64,000 nt of DNA from assembly GCF_009708215.1 (NCBI RefSeq), contig NZ_CP046175.1:2170001-2234000 (forward strand). The letters are read 5' to 3'. This stretch comes from Occultella kanbiaonis. GTDB lineage: Bacteria > Actinomycetota > Actinomycetes > Actinomycetales > Beutenbergiaceae. The position numbers and the translations under genes are program-made. How positions within the stretch are numbered: the stretch's first letter is position 1; each line of letters begins with the position of its first letter. This document shows positions 1 through 10,037 of the stretch, piece after piece. The notes beneath the pieces were generated by a model. It made no database searches, was not told where the DNA came from, and worked only from the letters and a program-made list of their open reading frames with translations.

Positions 1-1855
<1,855 letters not shown>

Positions 1856-1934
1856 CGGTGGCAGCCTTTCATGAGGGGACCGGTCGTGCGCGCGGCCTGT
1901 GGATCGCCGAACGCCGGTATCCGCCGAGGACGAC

Positions 1935-3842
1935 TCAGGCCGCAGCCGGATCGGTCTCGCGGTCGTCGGGTTCGCCCTCGGCGTCCCGAGCCTCGTCGGC
2001 GTCCTGGCGCCGCAGTTCCCAGTTGCCCATCACCACGCCGACTGCCCCGTCGAGGTCCAGCGGGCCCCCGTTGACCGGGGTGAGCGGGTGCACGGGGTCG
2101 CGCAGCCAGTCGGTCTCGGATGCTTCCGCGGAAGCGTCGCCGCCGAGCATCCCCGAGTCCGTCGCTCTCGACTCGGTCCCGGTGGCCGCGGTAGGCGTCG
2201 AACCTGCCGCGACACCTGAGGCCACGGATGTCCCGGGAGCCTCGTCGGCGGCATCCGCCTGCCCGGCTCGGACCGGATGGGGGATGGGTACGGGTGGCAG
2301 GATGCGGCCGTCGGGGGTGGTGACCAGGACGGTGCCGTCGGGGCGGAGGGTGATGTCGTAGTTCCCTTCGTGCAGCAGCCGGTGGTGGGTGCTGCAGAGC
2401 AGGACGAGGTTGTCCAGGGTGGTCGGGCCGCCGTCGGCCCAGTGCTGGATGTGGTGGGCGTGGAGGTAGGCGCGTCGACCGCAGCCGGGGACACGGCAGC
2501 TGTGGTCTCTGGCCCAGAGTGCTCGCTTGAGGGCGGAGTTCGTGCTGCGGGTGCGTCGTCCGACGTCCAGGGTGCGTCCCGGGCGGGCGTTGGGCACGAC
2601 GGTGAAGCGGGATCCGTCGGCGTGGACGTGCATGACGATGCCGGTGTCGCAGGTCAGGCGGCGTGCGGTCTCCGGGTGGAGCGCTGGGCCGAGTTCCAGG
2701 TGCGGGCCGATCAGCTTCGCGGTGTCGGGCGCTACCGCGGAAGCGCCGGCGTCGGAGTCCCGGCGTGTGGTGATCTGTGTGACGGTCGCGAGTTCTCGGC
2801 GGTCCGTGGCGTCGTCGGTATCGACACCTTGAGAGTCGCCTCCCGCATCGTCGGTCTGGGAGGGGTCGTCGTGCCCCGGCGCCGCTGTCTCGTCCTGCGC
2901 CGAAGCGTCGCCCGCCGTCTCGAGCCCGGGGAGCGGCGGTGGATCTGCGGCCGCTGGCTCGTCGGCCGTGGGTCGGGCCTCGGCCAGGTCGTGGAGGGTG
3001 ACATGTAGGACCGTCTCGCCGCGGCGTGAGCCGCGTGGGGTGTGGTCGGCTCCGGTGGTGGTCACCGCGGGGTCGGTGTGGCCGGGGTGGGCCACGTTCG
3101 ATTGTTCGCAGATCAGGACGAGGGCATCGATGAGGGCGTGCCCGTGCACGACGCTCTCGCGGAGCCAGGGTGGTGGCTGCGGATCGGTGCTGTGACCGGC
3201 GTCGGTGTCCTTGAGGTAGTCGCCGACGCGGTGCACCTCTTCTATCAGGACGGCGGCGTCCTCGGGGGAGCAGCGCCCGGAGAACGAGAACGAGCCGTCC
3301 GCTTCCTCGCGGAAGCGTAGGTGGCGTTCGGCGTGGCGCTGGTTGATGTCGGCTAGCGAGTAGGCGGTGCGCACGCCCGCGACGAACCGTTCGAGCTGGT
3401 TGGCGGTGGCGGATGCGGCGACCGCGAGGAGTTCGGGTTCGGTCTCGGGGGTGGCGACCCGCGTGATGGCGCGGACCTTGGAGTAGGACAGGTGCCCGGC
3501 GGTGAACGCGGCGGTTATGCCGGGGAGGTCGCTGAGGGCGTGGGCGATGCGGACCTGTTCGCGGGCGGTGGTCGCCGACATCCCGCACCGCCAGGACAGC
3601 CAGTTGACGCAGGAGGCGAACCCTCCGGTGTTCCAGCCCTGGCGTGCGTCGAACTCGGCGAGCAGGAGCAGGAACCGGCAGGTGGTCGCGGCGATCTTCA
3701 CCGCCAGCCCGGACAGCTCCGCCTCGATCTCCTCGAGCGGTCGTTCGGATACCGGGTCGGGTGGGGGATCTGGTTCGGCGACGGCCAGAGGGGCGGCATC
3801 GGGCTGGTTCGGCCGCGCTGCTTCGATGACTGTGGTGCTCAC
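1935..3842 (-). CDS. DUF222 / HNH endonuclease domain protein (13E12-repeat family)
   Basis: An N-terminal DUF222 region covers roughly residues 25-330; a C-terminal HNH nuclease follows near residues 450-490, with CRVPGCGRR, then HAHHIQHW, a DNLVLLC segment and STHHRLLH, which supply zinc and metal ligands. Members are multicopy in actinobacteria, and M. tuberculosis copies belong to the 13E12 repeats. I place the start at GTG 3842, not at in-frame ATG 3968, because GGAGG lies 5 bases before the GTG and the longer version would translate through a 16-bp palindrome and a SOS-box-like dyad. The linkers are rich in Ala, Asp, Glu and Pro, and in-frame palindrome copies there encode ASAEA or ASAVA. 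Cellular role is unknown: DNA damage-linked nuclease or a mobile-element remnant. Family call firm, function inferred. 635 aa. Confidence 0.88.
   Translation of the reverse strand: MSTTVIEAARPNQPDAAPLAVAEPDPPPDPVSERPLEEIEAELSGLAVKIAATTCRFLLLLAEFDARQGWNTGGFASCVNWLSWRCGMSATTAREQVRIAHALSDLPGITAAFTAGHLSYSKVRAITRVATPETEPELLAVAASATANQLERFVAGVRTAYSLADINQRHAERHLRFREEADGSFSFSGRCSPEDAAVLIEEVHRVGDYLKDTDAGHSTDPQPPPWLRESVVHGHALIDALVLICEQSNVAHPGHTDPAVTTTGADHTPRGSRRGETVLHVTLHDLAEARPTADEPAAADPPPLPGLETAGDASAQDETAAPGHDDPSQTDDAGGDSQGVDTDDATDRRELATVTQITTRRDSDAGASAVAPDTAKLIGPHLELGPALHPETARRLTCDTGIVMHVHADGSRFTVVPNARPGRTLDVGRRTRSTNSALKRALWARDHSCRVPGCGRRAYLHAHHIQHWADGGPTTLDNLVLLCSTHHRLLHEGNYDITLRPDGTVLVTTPDGRILPPVPIPHPVRAGQADAADEAPGTSVASGVAAGSTPTAATGTESRATDSGMLGGDASAEASETDWLRDPVHPLTPVNGGPLDLDGAVGVVMGNWELRRQDADEARDAEGEPDDRETDPAAA
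2121..2136. repeat. 16-bp palindromic repeat, copy 1 (in HNH gene)
   Basis: Matches CGCTTCCGCGGAAGCG at 15 of 16 bases. It lies inside the C-terminal linker of the HNH gene, where it encodes the ASAEAS stretch. Confidence 0.8.
2730..2745. repeat. 16-bp palindromic repeat, copy 2 (in HNH gene)
   Basis: CGCTACCGCGGAAGCG, one mismatch to the consensus. It is inside the HNH gene between DUF222 and HNH and encodes ASAVA. A half copy (CGCCGAAGCGTCGCC) lies near 2898. Confidence 0.75.
3300..3317. repeat. Palindromic repeat, copy 3 (two extra central bases)
   Basis: CGCTTCC and GGAAGCG arms separated by TCGC rather than GC. It lies within the DUF222 region (LRFREEADG), so it could be chance coding sequence. 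Confidence 0.5.
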
Positions 3843-3857
3843 GGTGACCTCCAGGGC

Positions 3858-3873
3858 TAGAACGACTGTTCTA
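3858..3873 (-). promoter_or_regulatory. SOS-box-like LexA operator upstream of the HNH gene
   Basis: TAGAAC-GACT-GTTCTA is a perfect 6-bp dyad with a 4-bp spacer, the architecture of Gram-positive and mycobacterial SOS boxes (TCGAAC-N4-GTTCGA type). It differs from that consensus at the second base of each arm. It ends 15 bases before the GTG start of the HNH gene and abuts a possible -10 on the minus strand (TAGATT, 3879-3874), a position suited to repression by LexA. LexA binding is an inference. Confidence 0.6.
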
Positions 3874-3948
3874 AATCTACGCGCGAGGGGTGACATTGCG
3901 CTCGAGCCTGTGGACAGGCACGGTGACGCGAGCGGATGGCCGACGGAG

Positions 3949-3964
3949 CGCTTCCGCGGAAGCG
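3949..3964. repeat. 16-bp palindromic repeat, copy 4 (exact)
   Basis: Exact CGCTTCCGCGGAAGCG followed by CC, in the divergent intergenic region between the HNH gene and the gene at 4159. Confidence 0.85.
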
Positions 3965-4034
3965 CCACGACGGCTGGAGGGCACGATCGTCGTCATCCTG
4001 GCGTTGGCCGGGGCGGCGAACCGGAGGCGGGCTG

Positions 4035-4050
4035 CGCTTTCGCGGAAGCG
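4035..4050. repeat. 16-bp palindromic repeat, copy 5
   Basis: CGCTTTCGCGGAAGCG, one mismatch, followed by CC like copies 2, 4 and 6. Same intergenic region as copy 4, 70 bp away. Confidence 0.75.
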
Positions 4051-4158
4051 CCGGAGGATGGAGGCGCGAGGCACGCGCAGCGGCGGGACGCTTCGCGCAA
4101 ACGCCTGACGGCGCGGCGTCCGCAACGTCGTGCTCGAGCGGCTTGCTAGGTTCGAGGA

Positions 4159-4749
4159 GTGGATCTGCGGCGCTGCGTCTTCCATATGCGAACCCCCGCG
4201 AACGCCCTTGCCCGGGAGCTCGTGCCGCTGAGCGCGCTCGAGAGGACGGATCCCTCGGCATACGCCGAGGCGATCGTGAAGTACGACGGCGATCCCGAGC
4301 GCCGGAACCTGCGCAACACGCGCATTCCCCGGACCAGCGCCACCTGGGCCGACGTCGTGTTCCTGTCGCCGATCCTTCCCCACGCCATCCTGCAGGCGTG
4401 GCGCGCCATCGGCAGAATCCAACTTCCCGCCCAGGAGTTCTGGGCCATCCCGGTCGAGGCGCTCCCGGACGCCGTTGTGTTCGACAGGACCCTCAGCCGC
4501 ACCGGGGATCCGATCGACCTCGGTGAGGTGACACCGCTCGATCCGCGCGCGTACCGGGCACTCGAACAGACGACCCCAAGGAACAGGGCATGGATCGCTC
4601 GACTCACGCAGCGAGGCGAACGAGGCGCTTGGTTCAACGGCACGCCCCAGATACTCGTGCCCGGCCCCGTACCGCTCCGTCACGCGCAGCTCGTCGACTG
4701 GGCCGACGCGCTTCCGCTCGACCAGCCTCCTGCCCAGTTTCGTCCGTGA
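4159..4749 (+). CDS. Hypothetical protein, family not recognised
   Basis: A 196-aa protein I cannot assign. It is rich in Trp, Pro and Arg, with no signal peptide, membrane segment or obvious catalytic motif; recognisable blocks are YAEAIVKYDGDPERRNLRN (about 34-52), WADVVFLSPILPHAILQAWR (64-83) and WFNGTPQILV (near 160). It looks like a soluble globular domain. Start choice: GTG 4159 sits 6 bases after a TAGGTT -10 (4147-4152), the leaderless arrangement common in this window; ATG 4186 is the alternative. It is divergent from the SOS-linked HNH gene and flanked on both sides by 16-bp palindromes, so a link to that element is possible but unproven. Codon use is normal for the window, supporting a real gene. 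Confidence 0.7.
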   Translation: MDLRRCVFHMRTPANALARELVPLSALERTDPSAYAEAIVKYDGDPERRNLRNTRIPRTSATWADVVFLSPILPHAILQAWRAIGRIQLPAQEFWAIPVEALPDAVVFDRTLSRTGDPIDLGEVTPLDPRAYRALEQTTPRNRAWIARLTQRGERGAWFNGTPQILVPGPVPLRHAQLVDWADALPLDQPPAQFRP

Positions 4750-4756
4750 CCCGGCA

Positions 4757-4772
4757 CGCTTCCGCGGAAGCG
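4757..4772. repeat. 16-bp palindromic repeat, copy 6 (exact)
   Basis: Exact CGCTTCCGCGGAAGCG, 8 bp after the stop of the gene ending at 4749 and before the 3' end of the convergent phosphotransferase gene. Here it could also act as a bidirectional terminator hairpin. Confidence 0.85.
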
Positions 4773-4824
4773 CCGAACTCACTCGCGGAGGGCAGCGGGG
4801 CGCCTCGGGTCGTCGTCCGCGCGG

Positions 4825-5550
4825 TCAGGTCCCGTTCCAGAGGTCTCGGTAGTACGCGAGGCGCGCACGGTCGGGAACGACGCCGTACGCGGCGATGAGC
4901 GCGTCCTCCCACCCTGGGCCGTAGTTCCACTCGGTGCTCATCGACGCCACCGCGATGTCTGCCCATCGGTCGGCGACACCCAACGCGCCGAGATCGACGT
5001 GCGCGACCCAGGATCCGCCGTCGTCCAGGAGCGTGTTCGGACAGCACGCATCGCCGTGGCACACGACGAGCCGGTCGACGGGCGGTGGCTCCCACAGCGG
5101 GTCGGACACCTGGATGCCGCGGGCCAGTGCGTTCGCGAGGCGGGTCGGCACGTTCCAGTCGAACGGGCAGGCATCGACCGGCAGTGCCTCGTGCAATGCT
5201 CGGAGCCCTTCGCCGACGGCGCGCACGGCGGTTGCCGGATCCCCGATCCACCGTGGCGCGACCGCGGTCTCCGCGTCGATGGCTGCCGTGACGAGCCACT
5301 CGTGCGTCGCGTCACCGCCCACCTCGATCACGCGGGGCACGGGAGAGTGGGGCGCTGCCCAGGTCAGGCGCGCGGCCTCGGCGTCCATCGAGGTCTCGGC
5401 GTTGCGTGGGCCGTACTTGAGGTAGCGGCCGTCGTCGGTACGGAACGTCACCCCGCCGAGTCCGTTGCGCCACACGGGGGTCAGCCGGGCGTCGCCCGCG
5501 AGACGCCGCACGACCGCGGGTTCGGTGACCGGTTCGATGGGGATCGACAT
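4825..5550 (-). CDS. APH-family aminoglycoside 3'-phosphotransferase-like kinase
   Basis: 241 aa with the protein-kinase-like fold of aminoglycoside phosphotransferases. Seen: a nucleotide-binding N-lobe (GGVTFRTDDGRYLKYGP), the catalytic-loop motif CHGDACCPNTLL with the HGD...N pattern, and the metal-binding VDLGALGVADRWADIA. The C-terminal block STEWNYGPGWEDALIAAYG is characteristic of APH(3')-like proteins of soil actinobacteria. Enzymes of this type transfer the ATP gamma-phosphate to an aminoglycoside hydroxyl; the real substrate of chromosomal copies is usually untested, so resistance is not established. ATG 5550 is preceded by CAGGAT six bases upstream, a weak leaderless signal. Convergent with the gene ending at 4749. 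Confidence 0.85.
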   Translation of the reverse strand: MSIPIEPVTEPAVVRRLAGDARLTPVWRNGLGGVTFRTDDGRYLKYGPRNAETSMDAEAARLTWAAPHSPVPRVIEVGGDATHEWLVTAAIDAETAVAPRWIGDPATAVRAVGEGLRALHEALPVDACPFDWNVPTRLANALARGIQVSDPLWEPPPVDRLVVCHGDACCPNTLLDDGGSWVAHVDLGALGVADRWADIAVASMSTEWNYGPGWEDALIAAYGVVPDRARLAYYRDLWNGT

Positions 5551-5589
5551 GGTTCCATCCTGCCCTGCCCGGAAGCGTGGTCAGAGGAG

Positions 5590-5961
5590 CTAGCCCCCGT
5601 CGGTGAACCGGAAGCGCCCCTGCGCATCGATCTCGGCACCGCGAACGGACACGACCGCGGCCACCGGCAGCGGCCCGCCGTACATGTGCGGGAACGGCTC
5701 CGGCGCACCGTCGAGCGCCTCCACCCGAACGGTCCGACCCGCGGCCTCGAGTGCCGCCACGTCGATCTCGAGCACCACCAGCGGCTCCGGATCGTCGGCG
5801 TAGAACGCCTCGGCCACGCCGGCGACCTGGCGCGGGAACGAGCAGTGCATGTACCCCACCTGCTCGATCGTGGCGCCGCGGGTGGAAACGGCGTACTCGC
5901 CGGTCGCGCTCGCGGCGGCCCAGTCGGCGGCGTGGGCGAGGTGCAGGATCGTTGCGCTCAT
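5590..5961 (-). CDS. DUF952 family protein
   Basis: 123 aa matching the DUF952 pattern: ILHLAHAADWAAASATGEY at the N terminus, IEQVGYMHCSFPRQVAGVAEAFY in the middle, and a late FPHMYGGPLPVAAV block. Biochemical function of the family is unknown; it is a small cytosolic domain. I start at ATG 5961 rather than the in-frame ATG 5997 because TACTCT lies seven bases upstream of 5961, which fits a leaderless transcript, and the preceding residues are not family-like. It is divergent from hisC. Confidence 0.82.
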   Translation of the reverse strand: MSATILHLAHAADWAAASATGEYAVSTRGATIEQVGYMHCSFPRQVAGVAEAFYADDPEPLVVLEIDVAALEAAGRTVRVEALDGAPEPFPHMYGGPLPVAAVVSVRGAEIDAQGRFRFTDGG

Positions 5962-6097
5962 GCCCGTGAGAGTACGGTGCCCGACGGCGTCACGCACCGA
6001 GGCGATGACGGCCGCGGCGGCGGTCCGGCAGCGCGCTCCGGCAGGTCGTCGGCGTCCGAGTGACGGGCGCCACGGCCCTCTCGTGCTCCGGCGCTCC

Positions 6098-6103
6098 TAG
6101 ACT
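6098..6103 (+). promoter_or_regulatory. Candidate -10 of the his operon (leaderless)
   Basis: TAGACT ends six bases before the GTG of hisC, so transcription should begin at or next to the start codon. No good -35 is visible at the usual spacing. Confidence 0.5.
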
Positions 6104-6109
6104 TGCCCC

Positions 6110-7252
6110 GTGACCGGTGACCCGACGACCCAGCCAGCCCTCGCCGTCGCGCTGCCTCTGCGCGCGGACCTGATCGGCGAGGTGCCCTACGGCGCCCCGC
6201 AGCTGGACGTCGCGCATCTGCTGAACGTCAACGAGAACCCGTACGCGCCGCCGGCCGAGGTCGTCGCGGACATCGCCGAGTCCGTCGCCGCCGCGGCCGC
6301 GGGCCTGAACCGCTACCCGGACCGGGACTTCCCGGCGCTGCGCCAGGACCTCGCCGACTACCTCGCCGCGGAGTCGGGCGCCCGCGATCTCGAGGTCGCG
6401 AACCTCTGGGCCGCGAACGGCTCCAACGAGGTCATGCTGCACCTGCTGCAGGCCTTCGGGGGACCGGGTCGGAGCGTGATGTCGTTCGCGCCCACCTACT
6501 CCATGTACCCCGAGTACGCCCGCGACACGTTCACCCGCTGGGTGGCCGGGACCCGCCGGCCGGACTTCAGTCTCGACCCCGACGAGACGATCGCGCAGAT
6601 CGAGAACGAACGCCCCGCCGTCGTCCTGCTCGCGAGCCCGAACAACCCGACCGGCACCGCTCTGGACGTGGCGACCATCGACGCGATCGCGTCGGCGACC
6701 ACGAACACCGGGCCGGACGGCGCCGCGAGCGTGCTCGTCGTCGACGAGGCGTACGCGGAGTTCCGCCGCGACGGCACTCCGAGCGCGCTGAGCATCCTGG
6801 CCCGGCACCCGCACCTCGCGGTGTCCCGGACGATGTCCAAGGCGTTCGCGTTCGCCGGTGCGCGGCTGGGCTACCTGGCCGCCGCACCCGAGTTGGTCGA
6901 CGCGCTGCGGGTGGTGCGGCTGCCGTACCACCTGTCCGCGGTCACCCAGGCGGTGGCCCGCGCGGCGCTGCGGCACCGCGCGGTGCTGCAGGCGCAGGTG
7001 GCGCAACTGCGCACGGAACGGGACGCGACGGTGTCCTGGCTGCGCGAGCAGGGTTTCACCGTCGCCGACTCGGATGCGAACTTCGTCCTGTTCGGCCGGT
7101 TCGACGACCGGCACGCGATCTGGCAGGGTCTGCTCGATCGCGGCGTGCTGATCAGGGAGACTGGTCCCACCGAGTATCTGCGCGTCTCGATCGGGACCGC
7201 TGAGGAGATGGCCGCGTTCCGCGGCGCACTGAAGGAGGTGACCGGCCGGTGA
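6110..7252 (+). CDS. hisC: Histidinol-phosphate aminotransferase
   Basis: PLP-dependent class I/II aminotransferase that transaminates imidazole acetol phosphate with glutamate in histidine synthesis. 380 aa. Visible: NENPYAPP near the N terminus, [17 protein letters not shown] (substrate and PLP pocket), VVDEAYAEF, and the PLP-lysine motif [20 protein letters not shown] 6110 follows TAGACT by six bases. It heads a gene set hisC-hisB-orf-hisH-priA-sseB; hisB starts inside its stop (GTGA). The usual upstream partner hisD is not adjacent, since divergent DUF952 and APH genes lie there. Confidence 0.96.
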   Translation: MTGDPTTQPALAVALPLRADLIGEVPYGAPQLDVAHLLNVNENPYAPPAEVVADIAESVAAAAAGLNRYPDRDFPALRQDLADYLAAESGARDLEVANLWAANGSNEVMLHLLQAFGGPGRSVMSFAPTYSMYPEYARDTFTRWVAGTRRPDFSLDPDETIAQIENERPAVVLLASPNNPTGTALDVATIDAIASATTNTGPDGAASVLVVDEAYAEFRRDGTPSALSILARHPHLAVSRTMSKAFAFAGARLGYLAAAPELVDALRVVRLPYHLSAVTQAVARAALRHRAVLQAQVAQLRTERDATVSWLREQGFTVADSDANFVLFGRFDDRHAIWQGLLDRGVLIRETGPTEYLRVSIGTAEEMAAFRGALKEVTGR

Positions 7253-7914
7253 GCGAGTCCAGCCAGGTCGACGCAGCGCAGGCACCGGCGAGCCCGACGG
7301 CGGGGGTCGCCTCCGCGCACCGCTCCGCCCGGGTGGAGCGCACCACGTCCGAGTCGAGCGTCGTGGTCGAGATCGACCTCGACGGCACCGGTGCCGTGGA
7401 CGTGTCCACGACCGTGCCGTTCTTCGACCACATGCTCAACGCCCTCGGCAAGCACTCCCTGATCGACCTCACCGTGCGTGCCACCGGAGACACCGACATC
7501 GACGTGCACCACACCGTCGAGGACACCGCGATCTGCATCGGCGAGGCGCTGCGCCAGGCACTCGGGGACAAGTCCGGCATCTCGCGGTTCGGGGACGCCC
7601 TGGTGCCCCTGGACGAGGCCCTCGCGCAGGCCGTCGTGGACGTCTCCGGCCGGCCCTACATCGTGCACACCGGTGAGAGCGAGGCGCAGGTCTACCACCT
7701 CATCGGCGGCCACTACACGGGTTCCCTGACCCGGCACGTGTTCGAGTCGATCGCGCTGCACGCGGGCATCTGCCTGCACGTGCGCCTGCTCGCCGGCCGC
7801 GACCCGCACCACATCGTCGAGGCCCAGTTCAAGGCGTTCGCGCGCGCCCTGCGGTTCGCGGTCGCCCGCGACCCGCGGGTCACGGGCGTGCCCTCGACCA
7901 AGGGCGCGTTGTGA
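7249..7914 (+). CDS. hisB: Imidazoleglycerol-phosphate dehydratase
   Basis: Mn-dependent dehydratase giving imidazole acetol phosphate. 221 aa, monofunctional form without the HisB phosphatase domain. Metal-ligand motifs are present in both half-repeats: [13 protein letters not shown], then [10 protein letters not shown], and later [16 protein letters not shown] with [15 protein letters not shown]. The first ~28 residues form an Ala/Ser/Thr-rich extension. The GTG start overlaps the hisC stop by 4 bp, implying translational coupling. Confidence 0.96.
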   Translation: MSESSQVDAAQAPASPTAGVASAHRSARVERTTSESSVVVEIDLDGTGAVDVSTTVPFFDHMLNALGKHSLIDLTVRATGDTDIDVHHTVEDTAICIGEALRQALGDKSGISRFGDALVPLDEALAQAVVDVSGRPYIVHTGESEAQVYHLIGGHYTGSLTRHVFESIALHAGICLHVRLLAGRDPHHIVEAQFKAFARALRFAVARDPRVTGVPSTKGAL

Positions 7915-8645
7915 ACGACACCGGCGAACGGCCCGACGGCGGTGGCTCGCCGGAGGAGTTCGACGAGGCGGCGTTCGAGGCCGCCTTCGAGGAGGCGTTC
8001 GGCGCCGCCGCCGAGCCCGACCGGCAGTTCCGGCAGCCGGTGGACGGTTCGGCCGCCGGGCAGGCCGGCGCCGAGCGGGCGAGCGACGGCGCGGCGGAGC
8101 CCGTGGCCGACGGCGCCGATGCCGTTCCCGCCTTCGGTGCCGACGGTGTCCGCAAGCGCTCCGTGGTCGCCGTGGTGCTCACCCCGATCACGTCGGCGCC
8201 CGCCCTCGCCGGGCTGTGCGCCATCGCCAAGATCGAGGCGGACATCGTGCCGATCAAACGGGGCAGCCTCGCCGTGCGAGTGCTCCCGCAGGCCGACGAG
8301 GTCGACCCAGAGGAGTTCCTCACCGGGGCACCGGCCGCCGCCGTCGATCTCGCCAGGACGCTCTCGCGGACGGCGAAGGCCGGCGTCGTGCTGCTCATCT
8401 CCCGGCTGGGCGAGGGCGACGAGGGCCTGACCGGCACGATCAGCGGGCGCAACTACGTCAACGGCGAGCCGGGCGCCGAGGTCAGCGCCGGCCTGATCCT
8501 CGCGAACGCCGACGACGTCCTCGAGAACCTCCTCCTCGGCGTCATCACACCCGACCAGGCCCCCGGTCACCTGAAGCCCGGGAACCTGACCCGGTGGCAG
8601 GCCGGCCGCCTGTTCGGCCGGACCCAGCGGAAGAAGAAGCCGTGA
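7911..8645 (+). CDS. Conserved hypothetical protein inside the his operon
   Basis: 244 aa. Residues 1-80 are an acidic, low-complexity stretch ([20 protein letters not shown] and Ala/Asp/Gly-rich sequence), followed by a globular part from about 82 ([25 protein letters not shown]) to a basic tail TQRKKKP. I know of no function; similar frames occur between hisB and hisH in some Micrococcales. It overlaps hisB by 4 bp (GTGA) and hisH by 4 bp, so it is co-translated with the pathway and may assist or regulate a his enzyme (inference). No membrane segment or nucleotide-binding motif is visible. Confidence 0.8.
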   Translation: MNDTGERPDGGGSPEEFDEAAFEAAFEEAFGAAAEPDRQFRQPVDGSAAGQAGAERASDGAAEPVADGADAVPAFGADGVRKRSVVAVVLTPITSAPALAGLCAIAKIEADIVPIKRGSLAVRVLPQADEVDPEEFLTGAPAAAVDLARTLSRTAKAGVVLLISRLGEGDEGLTGTISGRNYVNGEPGAEVSAGLILANADDVLENLLLGVITPDQAPGHLKPGNLTRWQAGRLFGRTQRKKKP

Positions 8646-9262
8646 CCGCACCCGCCCCCACGGTCGTGGTCCTGGACTACGGCTCGGGGAACGTCCGCTC
8701 CGCCGTGCGCGCGCTCGAACGCGTCGGCGCACAGGTGGAGCTGACCGCCGACCCCGACGCGGTCGCCGCCGCGGACGGGCTGGTCGTGCCGGGCGTGGGC
8801 GCCTTCGCCGCCGTGATGGCGGGCCTGGTCGGAGTCGGCGCGCCACGGATGATCGAGCGGCGGCTCGCCGGTGGCCGCCCGGTCCTCGGAATCTGCGTCG
8901 GACAGCAGGTCCTGTTCTCCGCCGGGGTCGAGCACGGTGAGCGGACCGACGGACTGGACCAGTGGCCCGGTCTGGTCGAGCGTCTGGAGGCTCCGGTGGT
9001 GCCGCACATGGGCTGGTCCACGGTGACCCCACCCGAGGGCAGCGTCCTCTTCGACGGGATCGCCGACGAACGCTTCTACTTCGTGCACTCCTACGCCGCC
9101 CGCACAGCCCCCGAGTACGTCCGGGTCACCTGGGCCGAGCACGGCCACCCGTTCGTCGCCGCCGTCGAGAACGGCGCCCTGAGCGCGACCCAGTTCCACC
9201 CCGAGAAGTCCGGCGACGCCGGTGCGCAGCTGCTGCGCAACTGGCTCGCCACCCTGCGCTGA
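8642..9262 (+). CDS. hisH: Imidazole glycerol phosphate synthase, glutaminase subunit
   Basis: Class I glutamine amidotransferase that supplies ammonia to HisF. 206 aa. The N-terminal [13 protein letters not shown], the nucleophile motif [11 protein letters not shown] (Cys85), and the His-Glu pair in QFHPEKSG near the C terminus give the full triad. PHMGW and the FVHSY block are family marks. GTG 8642 overlaps the upstream stop by 4 bp. The partner hisF is not in the window. Confidence 0.95.
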   Translation: MTAPAPTVVVLDYGSGNVRSAVRALERVGAQVELTADPDAVAAADGLVVPGVGAFAAVMAGLVGVGAPRMIERRLAGGRPVLGICVGQQVLFSAGVEHGERTDGLDQWPGLVERLEAPVVPHMGWSTVTPPEGSVLFDGIADERFYFVHSYAARTAPEYVRVTWAEHGHPFVAAVENGALSATQFHPEKSGDAGAQLLRNWLATLR

Positions 9263-9305
9263 CGGCGCCGAACGCGCCGCACCCCCGAAAGGACCCAGAT
9301 CCCCT

Positions 9306-10037
9306 GTGAGTACCCGCCTCGAACTGCTGCCCGCCGTGGACGTCGCCGATGGTCAGGCCGTGCGCCTGGTCCAGGGTGAGGCCGGCTCCGAGACCACGTA
9401 CGGCGCCCCGATGGACGCCGCGCTGGCCTGGCAGTCAGGTGGCGCCGAGTGGGTGCACCTGGTCGACCTGGACGCCGCGTTCGGGCGCGGGTCGAACGCC
9501 GAGCTGCTCGCCGAGGTCGTCGGAACCCTCGACGTCGCCGTGGAGCTGTCCGGCGGCATCCGGGACGACGAGTCCCTCGAGCGGGCGCTGGCCACCGGCT
9601 GCCGGCGGGTCAACCTCGGCACCGCCGCGCTGGAGAACCCGGACTGGACCGCGTCGGTGATCGCGAAGTACGGGGATCGGATCGCGGTCGGGCTGGACGT
9701 GCGCGGCACCACGCTGGCCGCACGCGGCTGGACCAAGGAGGGCGGCGACCTGTGGGAGGTGCTCGCGCGCCTGGACGCCGACGGGTGCTCCCGCTACGTC
9801 CTCACCGACGTCACGAAGGACGGCACCATGCGCGGCCCGAACCTGGACCTGCTCCGTGAGTTCAGTGCCGCCACGACCGCCCCGGTGGTCGCCTCCGGTG
9901 GCATCTCCAGCCTCGACGACCTGGCCGCCCTGCGGACGCTGACCGACGTCGGCGTGGAGGGCGCGATCGTCGGCAAGGCGCTGTATGCCGGCGCGTTCAC
10001 GCTCGGCGAGGCGCTGGACGTCGCCGGCCGCCCGTGA
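9306..10037 (+). CDS. priA: PriA bifunctional phosphoribosyl isomerase (HisA/TrpF)
   Basis: TIM-barrel isomerase; in actinobacteria it catalyses both the HisA step on ProFAR and the TrpF step on phosphoribosylanthranilate. 243 aa. Catalytic Asp residues sit in [15 protein letters not shown] and [15 protein letters not shown]; phosphate-binding loops are ELSGGIRDD and [10 protein letters not shown]. The start is GTG 9306 with AAAGGA about 12 bases upstream; other in-frame starts fall in hisH. Assignment as bifunctional follows from phylum, not from a residue test. The next gene overlaps its stop by 4 bp. Confidence 0.93.
   Translation: MSTRLELLPAVDVADGQAVRLVQGEAGSETTYGAPMDAALAWQSGGAEWVHLVDLDAAFGRGSNAELLAEVVGTLDVAVELSGGIRDDESLERALATGCRRVNLGTAALENPDWTASVIAKYGDRIAVGLDVRGTTLAARGWTKEGGDLWEVLARLDADGCSRYVLTDVTKDGTMRGPNLDLLREFSAATTAPVVASGGISSLDDLAALRTLTDVGVEGAIVGKALYAGAFTLGEALDVAGRP

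Larger units (their letters stand above)
3874..4146. other. Intergenic region between divergent genes
   Basis: The gap between the HNH start (3842) and the gene at 4159 is 316 bp. Apart from the SOS-like dyad, two palindrome copies, a degenerate third (CGCTTCGCGCAAACGCC near 4089) and the TAGGTT -10 at 4147, I see no gene. Open frames crossing it have no ribosome-binding site and translate the palindromes. Confidence 0.6.

Noticed and set aside
3843-3968. Longer HNH protein starting at ATG 3968
   Set aside because: This start would translate through the palindrome and SOS-like dyad, and GGAGG with GTG at 3842 is far better.
4825-5550. Clinical-type aminoglycoside resistance gene
   Set aside because: It has APH motifs but looks chromosomal with no mobile-element sign; resistance cannot be claimed from sequence.
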